NCBI GenBank assembly: GCA_037176705.1 | Contig: CM073885.1 | Coordinates: forward strand, 88,320,001 to 88,384,000 | Origin: Molossus alvarezi | Taxonomy: Eukaryota; Chordata; Mammalia; Chiroptera; Molossidae | Length of the DNA: 64,000 nt | Reading direction: 5' to 3' | Shown: piece by piece, positions 46,350 through 57,095 of the stretch | How the letters are laid out: each line of letters opens with the position of its first letter | Position numbering within the stretch: the stretch's first letter is position 1 | Notes under the pieces: generated by a model | What the model was told of the DNA's origin: nothing | Seen by the model: only the letters and a program-made list of their open reading frames with translations | The model's database searches: none | Translations under genes and position numbers: made by a program

Positions 46350-46985
46350 AGCTACTGGGATTGCCCACCAATATCCACGTTCTCCTCTTCCTCCTAGGCA
46401 CATTCCCAGTGCTCTTACCTCTAGGTGCACCTTGGGACTAGTTCTCGCCAATGAAAAGTGAGTGAAGGCAGATAGTGATGCCTCCAAAGGTGGTTACAAA
46501 CACATACGAGTGCCTTCTCCACACTTCCTCCCCTGCTAGCTGGATGAAAAGCTCTGATGGAGACCTATCCAGGTGGCTCAGTTAGTTGGAGCGTTGTCCC
46601 ATACACAGAAAGATGACAGGTTTGATTCTTGGTCAGGGCACATATGGGAGGCAATCGATCGATGTTTCTCACATCGATGTTTCTCACATTAATGTTTCTC
46701 TCTGTCTCTCTCTCTCTTCCTTTCTCTCTCTCTAAAAGTCAATTAAAAAAATTAGAAAACATATCCTTGGGTGAGAATTAAAACAAAAAATCTAGTGGAG
46801 AACTCAAACCCTGGAGGATAACGGCCCCACACTGTGAATGGAGCCTGGGTCCCTAAATGACCACATGATGCCCAACAATTCTCTCCCAGCTGCCCACTGA
46901 CCCACATGGAACTGTAATGAGTGATAAATAAACCTTTACTGTATTAATCCACCGAGATATTGGGGTAGTTTACCACAGATAAATG
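46350..46985 (+). repeat. Ancient interspersed repeat, family not assigned (interrupted)
   Basis: Left part AATATCCACGTTCTCCTC and GACTAGTTCTCGCCAATG. After the SINE the right part continues GAGCCTGGGTCCCTAAATG and ends GATAAATAAACCTTTACTG, CCGAGATATTGGGGTAG. I recognise this as a common ancient mammalian repeat but cannot name it safely. Confidence 0.5.
46564..46790 (+). mobile_element. Ves-type SINE
   Basis: Head CCTATCCAGGTGGCTCAG, GGTTTGATTCTTGGTCAGGG, three tandem blocks of TCACAT(C/T)(G/A)ATGTTTC type, then AGTCAATTAAAA and CATATCCTTGGGTGAG. TCTGATGGAGA (46553-46563) and TCTAGTGGAGA (46791-46801) form the target duplication. Confidence 0.88.
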
Positions 46986-46989
46986 ATCT

Positions 46990-49275
46990 ATTTACAGATA
47001 AATTGCAATAATTTAATAAGGTACAAAATAAATATAATTAATAAAACATAATACATTTATAATGTTATTTATTACTATTTGTTATAAACTGACAATGTTA
47101 CAAATAGGTTCCCTTATTACAGACTTTCTCAGAGACTGATATGTTGATAGGCATTGAGATTCTCCCACAGGGGAAATGTGGTATATATTACTTTTCTAAT
47201 TTATTTACCATAAGATCTTTTTTTTTCATGGACTAATGGTCCGTTGGCTGTCAATTAACAGTATGGGAAACATGACTGTAAACAACAATGGATTAGAACC
47301 CGCCCTGAGCTCCTGATGCAGCCTGGAGACCGTAGAAGAGGAGAAGGTACCCTCTCATCGCCAGTACACCCTAGTCTGCCTTTACTCTGTCTCTCCCATC
47401 TTCAACTGGCAAGGCAGACATCTGGTGACATTATTATAGACAGAGCAACGCTTACACGAATGTTTCCTCCTGGGCATTTCCCCTCAATTACAATTAGGAC
47501 TTGTGACCCAAATCCTTACCATTTCAGAAGCAAATGAATTATGTTTTACAAATCATCAGCTCATGATATAGACATCTTGTGTTTGTATTTTAGTTTAAAA
47601 TATCTGAAAGCCCTTCCTGAAAATGTGGCAGGCTTGTGTCCCTTAACATACCACGCGAACATTTCTAGATCTGAGGAGTGTGAGTTGTTAGTTAACAACT
47701 GTTGGGGAAATACTAGCTGATTTCACAGGTAAGCCTCCAAATTGTCCTGGCTAAATACAATAATTATGCATTTCTTATTCATTTGAAGTCTAAATGGATG
47801 TTCTCAAGTGCAGGTGACCTTGTATGTGGTCATTCGGGGACTCTATCTTGAGGTCTCCTCATCCTCTGAAGCCTTAGAGTCCCTGGCATTCATTGAGCAA
47901 TTAGAGAAGGCACGTGGAAGGTTTTTATGGCCAGGTCAAGAAGTACTCTTCTTTACTTCCACCCACATTCCATTGGTTGGAACTCAGTCAAATGGCCACA
48001 CATACTGCAAGGGGCTGGGAAATGGAGTCTAGCTTTGTTCCCAGGAAGAAAAAAAAAAAAAAAAACAGGTAAAATGCACAATTATCCAGTCTCTGCTACA
48101 TCATGAGATCAGGAGTCTGAGCCTTGTCTCAGGCTGCATTTCACATATAGTGTCTGCACCACCACCAGGGGGCCCTCTTAAGCGCAGCTGAACATTCAGA
48201 CACGCAAGAGTATCACTGCCAACACTTGGCATGATCTGCTCAGAGAGTTTGCCAGCAGGGCAGCACTGGGCATTACTCTTCTGCAGCCGTCTTGCAGCAA
48301 TCTACGCAGTGTCCAGGAGCCTGTCTGGCCCCTAGATGATAGCTCGAGAACAATGAGAACACATTAGGCAAGTTCAAGAGCTCGGTCTTAAAAGCATTAT
48401 TCCACACAGGAGCCAATGTCTTGTAACAATTTCACAGGCATAACTTCCAGAGTTCCCCTCAGAAGATATACCCAGTTACAACAGTCCCTGCACTCAGAGA
48501 AGCCCCAAATTATGACTTCCTCTTAAGATTTATAGTTATCTTAAATCAGACCAACAAGGCTTACCCCTCATCACTCACTTCAGATGGAGCCGGAAAATAT
48601 AATGGATAGATGTCTATGGGGTCCCCCAGAGCCAGGCCCGTGGCAGAATGGACAAAAGCTCCTCTTGGGGAGCAGAGTCAGAGCCACACCAGAGAAATCC
48701 CCCTATTTCCAGGTAGCCATTTTTACTAACCAAGTGTCAGTTTTACCCTAAGCAATGTTGCCTAGCAATATTGTTGACATTTTATCATTTTCAGGTTCCT
48801 AGGGAAACAGATCTACAGAGCCAATCAAAGGTCAGACTCTTAAGCAGAAGGAGAAAGGCTTTAGTTAATCTTTTACCAACAATGCCCAATTCTGCCTTCA
48901 AAACTGACCTTTGTTCACAAAATATAAAAGTATTCAAAAACTTCAACCACATGCCTATATGACCACACACTGGTCCTGAATGCTGCTTAAATCAGTACAC
49001 TTTATATACTTTCTGAGAATATTCAGAAGCCAAAAATATTTGGACACTAAACTAAAGTGGACATTTTTGGCTCTTATTGTTGCTGAATTTTCAGCATCCC
49101 TTACACTTTCTTTAGATAACCATGCAAAACAAAATAGAATAGAATAGAACTTGCAGCCATAATAATGATATATAACCTCAATTATTATTGTTGCTACCTG
49201 ATGTTTGGATTTATTATTCTCTCTCAGGCATCACCTCTTCCACAGTCTAACATATATGCTTTGGGTGGGACTCCA
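46990..49275. other. Unassigned DNA
   Basis: No recognised gene or repeat. An A-run lies at 48047-48065. Confidence 0.4.
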
Positions 49276-49279
49276 ACTA

Positions 49280-49660
49280 AAGGAATAGAACATGTGATTC
49301 AGTCTTAAGCCAGTCAGCTTGTTACATCCCCCTGACCTACAGAAATGACTTCAGAAATGGGTATGGGGCCCCACTGAAGCCAATGAGATGCAATGAGACA
49401 TTTTAGTGGAAACCGCTGTTGCCTCCTGATTTCAAATGTAAAAGGACGTGAAATCTGCTCCTCCGTGTTTGCATTCTTGAGTGAATCTACGAACAAAGCC
49501 AGCAAGGAGAAAAGCAGAACCCTGCCGAGAGACAAGAAACTGAGCTCTGCTGATACTGCTTGAGCCATAAATCAGCCCTACTCTGGTTCTGCAGGTTATA
49601 AGAGCCAAAAAGTCCCTTTTCCTGCTTAATCCAGTATGTTTTGGGACTTCCATCACAGTA
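49280..49660 (+). repeat. Ancient interspersed repeat, family not assigned
   Basis: Phrases GTGATTCAGTCTTAAGCCAG, GAGCCATAAATCAGCCC and AGCCAAAAAGTCCCTTTTCC, then TCCAGTATGTTTTGGGAC, resemble a known class of old mammalian repeats ending in GAGCCAATAAATTCCC-like sequence. The three overlapping minus frames here are probably chance. Confidence 0.4.
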
Positions 49661-49664
49661 AACA

Positions 49665-50770
49665 GAGATGTAAACGATCCACAAAGCCATTGGAGAAATT
49701 AGGTAACATGTAAATTATCTCCATTAGCATACTACTTCCTTGGAAGGGAAAAGAAAAGTGTGGGTGTTGGAATGGTTCATGAGCCTCACTCAGCGATAAG
49801 ATCCCTCAAAGGGCCGGAACTGCCAAACCCTCCTCACATGAAAGATGCGAGGCATTATCCATGATTTCTCCTGGACATTCCAGGATTCATGACAGTGACC
49901 TTACCCCCTAATCAGCCTGAGACCTATTCCTTTGTCCTTTCCCAGACAAAATTCACATCAACAGAGGCCAAAAGTCTCAGAAAGCCCATGGAGGGTGGAT
50001 TATATCTTGAACAATGATCTAGATTTGGAGCCTGAAACGGACGTTAGGGTGATTTTGTCCACAGAAACTGGCCCCAAGCAGTTCAGCAGTTTCCCTGCCA
50101 TCCTTCTGAATTTGAGATTTTTCTCTTGCCTGACTTTATAGAATGAGTCCTTTTTGCTGCTTCACTTAGATTTAACTCCAAACACAAACATTTGACATGA
50201 ACCCAAGTGACTTTAACATGCTGGTGGTGCCACAGTTGTGTTGCCTTATAAAGGGGAGGAAAACATTCAGGACCAACATATGAAGGAGGAGTTACGGGCT
50301 GTTTAAACTCTGCCCTAGTACTTCTGGGACTTTTCCTGTTTCAGTATGTAATTTTTTCATAGGTCTTAATCTTGTCTACTCAAGTAGATAATGCGGTGCA
50401 ACTATGTCTTGTGCTACTTTTGATTTTCCCGTAATCTTCAACACACTTGTAGGCATAAGTAATTCCTTAATAAATCCCTCTCAATTCTTAATTTCTTTCT
50501 TTTTAAATAATATTGGTTCCATTCCAGTCAAAGACAAATTTCTTAGCAGCTTTCTCCTTATCACCCCAGAGTTTGAAATGTTATAAGATTTTTATTAAGG
50601 CATATATGTATAAATATTTATACCTCCCTTTGACCAAAGATAATAAACAAGTAAGCAAGCAAATACCTTCTAAGTGTCATCAAAGATAAAGGGAGTAGTG
50701 GTCTGATACCTGTTTTTAATTATTTGCAACTGAGTCTTATAACTAACAGCGTTTTCAATCCATACAAGTC
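49665..50770. other. Unassigned DNA
   Basis: No recognised gene or repeat. Confidence 0.35.
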
Positions 50771-50775
50771 TTTTA

Positions 50776-50990
50776 TTTAGTTTTTCTTTATTGATTTTAG
50801 AGAGAGAGGAAGGGAGAAGTAGGAAGAGATAGAAACATCGATGAGACAGAACATCTATTAGCCGCCTCCTGCATGCCCCCCACTGGGGATTGGGCCCACA
50901 ACCTTGGCATGTGCCCTGACCGGGAATCGAACTGTGAACCTCTTAGTGCACAGGTTGACACTCAGCCCACTGAGCTACACCAGCCGGGCT
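50776..50990 (-). mobile_element. Ves-type SINE, TCAATAAA-tail group
   Basis: Minus strand: AGCCCGGCTGGTGTAGCTCAG, GTTCGATTCCCGGTCAGGGC (B box), TCATCGATGTTTCTATCTC, tail AAATCAATAAAGAAAAAC. Target duplication about AAGTCTTTTA (50766-50775) versus TAGTCTTTTA (50996-51005). Confidence 0.9.
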
Positions 50991-51005
50991 CCACATAGTC
51001 TTTTA

Positions 51006-51330
51006 AATTAGACTCCTCCCCATACCTGAGAAAAATTATTAATAAAATAACTAACCTTTATTTATAAACATATTACACCTTATTTTCTTAGGTAAAATTT
51101 ATTTAGTGAATAACACATTAAAAGGTTTCCTATAACAAAGTCAAAAGCAGCTATAATAAAATAAATTTGTTTATGGATACAAACATTTCTTTAGTAATTA
51201 ATCCAATTTAATAGATTTATTTTTAAAATCAGCTCTATATAAAGCACAGAGTCACACACCATTAGTGAAATAATCTTTATTTGCTCAGATTCTATGAAAC
51301 AAATAAAGGAGCTGAAATCCTGCAACCTGT
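51006..51330. other. AT-rich flank, unassigned
   Basis: No repeat or gene recognised. It supplies the target site of the element that follows. Confidence 0.4.
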
Positions 51331-51340
51331 TATAAGCATC

Positions 51341-51342
<2 letters not shown>

Positions 51343-51388
<46 letters not shown>

Positions 51389-51420
51389 CCATTGTCTTTT
51401 TTTTTTTTTTTTTTTTTTTT
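51343..51420 (-). other. Bipartite A-tail of the HAL1 element
   Basis: Plus-strand T-run of 24 (51397-51420), the 8-mer CCATTGTC (51389-51396), then a second T-run of 46 (51343-51388, partly target duplication). The tail is therefore A24-GACAATGG-A(~42). Confidence 0.95.
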
Positions 51421-51429
51421 CCCCAAATC

Positions 51430-51435
51430 TTTATT
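51430..51435 (-). terminator. Polyadenylation signal AATAAA of HAL1
   Basis: AATAAA on the minus strand, about 10 nt before the first A-tail. It defines the element's RNA 3' end. Confidence 0.85.
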
Positions 51436-51777
51436 GTTGGATGTAAAATGTATTACAGATGTTCCACATTTTTCCCCCATTGACCCCCTCCTCCCCCCTC
51501 CCGCCCCCCTCCCACCTTTTCCCACATTATTGTCTGTGTCCATTGGTTATGTATATAAGTTCTTTGGTTTATTTCTTCCCACCCTCCCAACCCCTTTCCC
51601 TTTGAGGTTTGTCAGTCTAGCAATGAATTTGTGCTTCTTAATCCCTTCACCTTTTTCACCCATTCCCCCAATCCCCTTCCCAACTGGCAACCACCAAAAT
51701 GTTCTCTGTATCTATGAGAATGTTTCTGTTCTTCCTGTTCATTTTGTTTGTAGATTCCATTGTTGATAGATATGCAT

Positions 51778-52719
51778 TCATTGCCATTTTGTTTGTTCAT
51801 ACATTTTATCTTTTTCTTCAAAAAGACCCTTCATCATTTCATATAATAATGGTTTGGTGGTGATGAACTCCTTTAACTTTTTCTTGTCTGGGAAAGTTTT
51901 TGTATGTCCATCGATTCTAAATGACAGCTTTGCAGGATAGAGTAATTTTGGTTGTAGGTTCTTGGTTCTCATCACTCTAAATATTTCTTGCCACTCCCTT
52001 CTGGCCTGCAAAGTTTCTTTTGAGAAATCAGCTGACAGCCTAATGGGTACTCCCTTGTAGGTAACTATCTGCCTTTCTCTTGCTGCTTTTAATATTCTCT
52101 CTTTGTCTTGAACCTTTTGCATTTTGATGATGATGTGTCTTGGTGTGGGCCTCTTGGGGTTCATCTTGTTTGGGACTCTCTGTGCTTCCTGGACTTGTAT
52201 GTCTGTTTCCTTCACCAAGTTAGGAAAGTTTTCTGCCATTATTGTTTCAAACAGGTTTTCGATTTCTTGTTCTCTCTCTTCTCCTTCGGGCACCCCCAAG
52301 ATGCGAATGTTGGCACGCTTGAAGTTATCCCAGAGGCTCCTTACTCTATCCTCATTTTTTTGGATTCTTTTTTCTTTTTGCTGTTCTGATTGGGGATTTT
52401 TTGCTTCCTTATATTCCAAATCGATGGTTTGCTCCTTGGATCTACATACTCTATTATTGAAGCTGTGTAAATTATTCTTTATTTCAGTTAATGCCTCCTT
52501 TAATTCTAACTGTGTATCCATGATTTCTAACTGGTACTTTTTTATGCTCTTGATGCCCTCCCTAAGTTCACTGAGGTTCTCACCAAGTTCATTGAGCATC
52601 CTTATAAGCAGTATTTTGAACTCAGTATCTGTTAGGTTGCTTATCTCCCTTTCGCTTAGTTCTTTTATTGGGGTTTTGTTCTGTTCTTTCATTTGGGACC
52701 TGTTTCTTTGTATCCTCAT
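51778..52719 (-). CDS. L1-type ORF1 protein (313 aa), intact
   Basis: Encodes an L1 ORF1p homologue, an RNA-binding trimeric chaperone that coats element RNA in cytoplasmic ribonucleoprotein particles. Residues about 30-130 are charged and heptad-like (coiled coil). An RRM follows at about 135-232, with NIRILGVPE (137-145) and RPTPRHIIIK (190-199). The C-terminal domain at about 233-300 has QARREWQEIF (238-247) and YPAKLSF (261-267). Human L1 ORF1p is 338 aa, so this copy is near full length and lacks only part of the N-terminus. Start ATG at 52719 is the first in frame and is shared with the second copy at 60571; stop is TGA. There is no downstream ORF2. Whether it is expressed is unknown. 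Confidence 0.9.
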   Translation of the reverse strand: MRIQRNRSQMKEQNKTPIKELSEREISNLTDTEFKILLIRMLNELGENLSELREGIKSIKKYQLEIMDTQLELKEALTEIKNNLHSFNNRVCRSKEQTIDLEYKEAKNPQSEQQKEKRIQKNEDRVRSLWDNFKRANIRILGVPEGEEREQEIENLFETIMAENFPNLVKETDIQVQEAQRVPNKMNPKRPTPRHIIIKMQKVQDKERILKAARERQIVTYKGVPIRLSADFSKETLQARREWQEIFRVMRTKNLQPKLLYPAKLSFRIDGHTKTFPDKKKLKEFITTKPLLYEMMKGLFEEKDKMYEQTKWQ

Positions 52720-53613
52720 TTTGGCTGCCTCCCTGTGTTTGTTTCTGTGTATTACTTAATGAGCGGTATGGGGCTCGCTGAGAGCCGGTGCTGCTCGTTT
52801 GAAAGAATTTAGGAAAAACCTGAAGCAGGATCCAAGACCGGCCAATCCTATGGTTAAGCAAGTGACAACAGCTTGAAAGTGTGGGGCGGGGCCTCAGGGA
52901 GTCAGCAGGGCGGGGCTACCAGTGCGAGCCAGGTTGCTGGAGTCCCAGATATGGCAGCTGTCTGCCGCCCCGGGAAGGGCTCACCAAAGGAACAAAGGCC
53001 TCTTACAGCACGTTTGTCCCCGATGAAGGCCCCTCTCCAGCCCTCGCTCCAGTGCCAAACAGCTCAGTTCTTCCCTGTGTGTCTCTGGTTCCCCTCGAGC
53101 TGCCTCCCCTCCGAGCTTAGAGGGAGAGGGTCCGATAAGTCCGTGCGCGGGCCCTTTAGGGAGCTGCCTGGGGCTCCAGCCGCTTCAGCTTCCCTGAGCC
53201 TCAGTTTCCGCTGGTTTTTCCAGCCAGAAGTTATGGGGACTTCTCTTCCTGGCACTGGAACCCTGAACGGGGCACCTGGTGTGGGACGGGGACCCCTCAG
53301 TCCTCAGGAAGGACCTTCCCAGCCGCGGGAGCCTCCTGATTTTTATCCACCACGCTTGGGTGTGGGACCAGCCCGTCTCGCCGCTGCGCGCTCCGCCGCC
53401 GCTGCGCCGCCGCCTCCCCTCGCGCCGCCGCCCGTCCTACCGGTCTGGATGTAGCTGCTTTTTTTTTTCCCCTTAGTTCCGTAGTTGTACGACTTCCATT
53501 CAGCTTGATTTCAGGCGGTTTTGAATGATGGTTGTTCTTTAGTTTAGTTGTAACTTTGATGTGGTTGTGGGAGGACGCGATACCGCGTTTACCTACGCCA
53601 CCATCTTGACCGC
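52720..53613 (-). promoter_or_regulatory. HAL1 5' UTR / internal promoter region
   Basis: About 0.9 kb, with a CpG-rich core at about 52870-53450 (for example GCGCCGCCGCCC at 53420-53431). At its extreme 5' end CAAGATGGTGGC (53608-53597) is a YY1-type motif, placed as in the human L1 5' UTR, where YY1 sets the transcription start. It presumably holds the RNA polymerase II promoter. The proximal part shares AAACAAACACAGGGAGGCAG with the second element; the GC-rich core is not in that copy. Confidence 0.65.
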
Positions 53614-53716
53614 TATAAGCATCAGTTTTATTTTAACTCTACCTCAGTCTTCACCTCAGCCTGCTTTATACTCCATTAACTGAATGCACGACTGTCATGA
53701 GAACATCCTGAAGCTT

Positions 53717-53874
53717 TTTTTTAAATTTACTGATTTGAGAGAGAAATATCGATTTGTTGTTTCATTTATTTATGCATTCATTGGTTGTTCCTTGTATGTG
53801 CCCTCACCAGAGATCGAATCCCTAACCTTGGTGTGTCCAGATGACGCTCTAACCAATTGACGCTCTACCAGGGC
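53717..53874 (-). mobile_element. Degenerate Ves-type SINE
   Basis: Minus strand: GCCCTGGTAGAGCGTCAATTG, TAGAGCGTCATCTGG, GGTTAGGGATTCGATCTCTG, and ATCGATATTTCTCTC before the A-rich tail. The usual head is rearranged. Old or damaged copy. Confidence 0.75.
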
Positions 53875-53879
53875 TTCGA

Positions 53880-54376
53880 GCTTCTTCAGGGAAAAGACTA
53901 GTCTTCCAGAGCAGAATAGGTTGTGTAGCGAACACTTGTTCTATATGTTGCCTAGTAAATGTTTCTTTACCTTAGTTTATCAAGCTCAGAGAGTTAATTC
54001 TTCCTCCCATTCTCCATGGCCAGCTAAAGACATGCAATCAAAAACTCCCAAACCACTTGTCATACATAAATATATATGCACATGAAAACACACACACACA
54101 CACCTAAAAACATGGATGAGAATGAATTTTTATACATAACACCAATCTTTCCCTCTCACTCTAGCCAATGATATCATTTTACTCTTAAATTTACTAATTT
54201 ACTGTTGGAGTAAACATTCTATCAATGTGCTTACTATAAAAACATTTCACCATAATACAAAATATTATTGCTTCATGAAATTCTTCTGGAAAAGATTATA
54301 CACACACAAAATGAAAGTAAATCTAAAATATTTATAAGTATACATGTCACAAAAGAACATATTCTATTATATATAA
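53880..54376. other. Unassigned AT-rich DNA
   Basis: Short CA run at 54089-54103; otherwise nothing recognised. Confidence 0.4.
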
Positions 54377-54380
54377 ATAT

Positions 54381-54404
54381 AGATAAATAGATAGATAGAT
54401 AGAT

Positions 54405-54439
<35 letters not shown>

Positions 54440-54440
54440 T
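54381..54440. repeat. (GATA)n microsatellite
   Basis: About fourteen GATA-type units with one irregular unit (GATATAGATA), directly visible. Confidence 0.95.
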
Positions 54441-54514
54441 CATTTAAAAACAACAACAAAAGCAAATATTAAAGCATTGCTTTACCTAGCTCTATGTTTA
54501 TAGTGCTTCCCCAG

Positions 54515-54884
54515 TGCTATGGACTGAATATTTGTGTCCCCCCGTCAAATTCATATCTTCAAATCCTCACCCCTAACATAATGGCATTAGCAGGTGAGGC
54601 CTTCGAGAAGTGATTATGTTGTGAGGGTAGATGTTTTATGAGGGTAATGCCCTTATAAAAGAGGACCAAGAATGTTCCCTTGCCCCCTTTTGCCATGTGA
54701 GGGTGTACACAGTGAAGAGGCACCGTCTATGAACCAGGAAGTAGGTCCTCAACAGACACTGAATCAGCCAGTGCCTTGATCTTAGACTTTCCAGGCTACA
54801 CAACTGTGAGAAATAAATTTTAATTGTTTATAAGCTATCCAATCTATGCTAATTCTGTTATAGCAGTCCAAACAGATTAAGATA
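54515..54884 (+). mobile_element. MLT1-type (ERVL-MaLR) solo LTR
   Basis: Starts TGCTATGGACTGAATATTTG, with AAATTCATATCTTC, AATGGCATTAGCAGGTGAGG, CATGTGAGGGTGTACACAG, TGAACCAGGAAGTAGG, CTTGATCTTAGACTTTCCAG, and ends TTATAGCAGTCCAAACAG. CCCAG at 54510-54514 and TCCAG at 54885-54889 fit a 5-bp target duplication. No viral genes are attached. Confidence 0.8.
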
Positions 54885-54889
54885 TCCAG

Positions 54890-56118
54890 ATCTTCAAAAT
54901 CAGTTGTGTTTCTATACACTAACTATACCAAAAGAAATTAAGAAAACAGTCCTGTTTACAACTGCATCAAAAATATATATATATTTAGGAATAAATTTAA
55001 CCAACGTGATGAGAGATCTGTACACTGACAACTATAAAACATTGATAAAAGAAATGGAAAGATATCCCATGTTCATGAATTAGAATAACTAATATTATTA
55101 AAATGTTCATCCTACCCAAAGTGATATACAAAATAATGCAATCGCTATCAAAATTTCAATGCATTTTTTACAGAAGTGGGAAAACAATCTTTAAATTTGC
55201 TTGGAACCACAAAAGACCCCAAACAACTCAAGCAATACTGAGCAAGAACAGCAAAGCTGGGGGCATCACACTTCCTGATTTCAAACCACATTATAAAGCT
55301 ATCATAATCAAAATGGTATGGTATTGGCATAAAAATAGATGCATAGATCAATGGAACAAAATAGAGTCCAAAAATAAACCCATACATATGCTCAACTAAT
55401 TTTCAACAAAAACACTAAGAATACAGAATGAAAAAGATAGCCTCTTCAATACATGGTGTTGGGAAAACTGTATATCCACTGCAAAAGAAGGAAATTAGAC
55501 ATTTATCTTACACCATACATAACAATAAAATCAAAATAGATTAAAGACTTGAGGGTAAGACATGACACTAAAACTTCTAGAAGAAAACATAAGGGAAATG
55601 CTCTTTAACACTGGTCTTGGCAACAATATCTTGAATAATGCACCAAAAGCATAGGCAACAAAAACAAAAATAAACAAACGGGACTACACAGAACTAAAAA
55701 CTTTCTATACAGCAAAGGAAATAATCAACAAATAAGAAATATTTGCAAATCATATATCCAATAAGGAGTTAATATTCAAAATATATAAGGAACTCTTACA
55801 ACTCAATAGCAAAGAAAGAAATAATCCAATTTAAAAACGGCTGAAGAACCTAAGAGACGTTTTTCTAAAGAAGACATATAAATGGTTAACAGGTATATGA
55901 AAAAATGTTCAACATCACTAATCAAGTAAATGCAAATCAAAACCACAATAAGATATCATCTCGCACATGTTAGGATGGCTATTATAAAAAAGAGATAACA
56001 AATGTTGGTGAGGATATGGAGATACCCTTATACACTGTTGGTGGGGATGTAAACCCATACAGCCATTCTGGAAACTACTATGGAGGTTTCTCAAAAAATT
56101 AAAAAATAGAACTACCTA
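54890..56118 (+). repeat. Old L1 ORF2 3' half, decayed
   Basis: Contains ORF2-derived phrases in order: TTTCTATACACTAACTATAC, ATTAAAATGTTCATCCTACC, AAAGCTGGGGGCATCACAC, TTCCTGATTTCAAACC, CAATGGAACAAAATAGAG and GGATGTAAACCCATACAGCC. The largest surviving frame (55103-55399) reads part of the reverse-transcriptase C-terminal region (LPDFKPHYKAIIIKMVWYWH). Many stops and no 3' UTR. It abuts the MLT1 LTR. Confidence 0.85.
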
Positions 56119-56119
56119 C

Positions 56120-56635
56120 AATCTGACATGGCAGTGGAAGGGGCTGCACATACTAAGTTTTCAGTAAATTTTTGTTGAGCAAAGCAATATGCAGATCTCC
56201 AAAATGGTCAGCCACCAGACCAGGTGTTTATTCCCAAAGTTTCTGTAAAGGCAATGCTGCTGACGAACGTAAATATGGCTGCACAAAATACATGGCATGG
56301 TAAGTGTACAGGGAAGTAAAATCTCCGTAATTGCTAGAACTCCGTTTTGTTAGCCTAGTTTTCAGGCTCTGGGCCTACGCTAATTTACAGGGGTGCTTTA
56401 TAAATACAGAGTCGGTAAAATGCTGTTGTTCCATAGGGAAACTGAGCACAGGCTGGGAATTGGGAGCCTGGGGCTCAGTCCTGGTAACTAGCTCTGAGGA
56501 CCGTTCAAATTCGGTGTTTCAGTTTTTTTCATGATACATGCCCTGCCATTTCTGGGGACTATTGTGAAATCCCCTGAGATAACACGGGAGAATGTGCTTT
56601 GTGTCTTTAAAGACTGCAGGTCAGCCTGGTGAAAA
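56120..56635. other. Unassigned DNA
   Basis: No recognised repeat or gene. Confidence 0.4.
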
Positions 56636-56639
56636 TGGC

Positions 56640-56880
56640 ATAGGTTTTAGAGAACAAAAAACCTAGGTTTAAATCCCAGCTGTGTCATTCACCAGCTGAG
56701 TGATCATGGGCACATTACTTGCTCTCTGAACAGAGTTTCCTCACCTATTGAAAAGAGTTAATAGTAAGACCTGTCTCTTAGTATGGACAGATAACTGAAG
56801 GAGCTAATTATGTGAGACATCTGGCACATATTGGTACTAAACAAATGGTAATTATTGTGCTTGGTTGCCAGCTATTGTTT
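56640..56880 (+). repeat. MIR SINE fossil, near complete
   Basis: AACCTAGGTTTAAATCCCAG, CTGTGTCATTCACCAGCTG, GTGATCATGGGCACATTAC, GTTTCCTCACCTATTG and GACATCTGGCACATATTGG are the MIR order. Confidence 0.8.
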
Positions 56881-56991
56881 CTCAGGTTAGTATTCTGTAG
56901 ACTATAAAGATCTTAAAGTCTTTGACGATGATTTTTTTAAATTCCTGAAGCACATAGCATGGAACTGAACATGTGAATGGTAAGTAGAAGC

Positions 56992-57095
56992 AGCAGCAGA
57001 GAGAGCAGTCCAGGCAGCAGCAGCAGCAGCCACAGCAGCAGCTATAATCATTGTTAGAGCAGTAGGTAGCAGCGTCAGTAGCAGTAGTAGCAATA
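56992..57095. repeat. (GCA)n-rich trinucleotide tract
   Basis: Interrupted GCA/AGC repeats. The 75-residue minus frame with Leu and Ala runs is this tract translated. Confidence 0.85.

Larger units (their letters stand above)
51347..53613 (-). mobile_element. Full-length ORF1-only L1 derivative (HAL1 type)
   Basis: On the minus strand: 5' end GCGGTCAAGATGGTGGCGTA, about 0.9 kb GC-rich 5' UTR, an uninterrupted ORF1 (52719-51778), then directly a 3' UTR of about 360 bp with AATAAA (51435-51430) and a long A-tail. No ORF2, endonuclease or reverse transcriptase sequence lies between ORF1 and the 3' UTR. The flanks are the same word, TATAAGCATCAGTTTT, at 51331-51346 and 53614-53629, so both ends are original. 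This is the half-L1 architecture known in mammals. It must be mobilised by L1 ORF2p. Good ORF integrity and an undecayed duplication suggest a young insertion. Confidence 0.88.

Noticed and set aside
51281..51766. 161-codon plus-strand frame with a long Phe run
   Set aside because: It translates the poly-T (A-tail) of the HAL1 element and its 3' UTR in antisense.
52124..52759. 211-codon plus-strand frame opposite the HAL1 ORF1
   Set aside because: Exactly antisense to ORF1, with low-complexity Ser/Leu/Phe content explained by the A-rich sense codons. A similar shadow occurs opposite the second copy (60531-60896).
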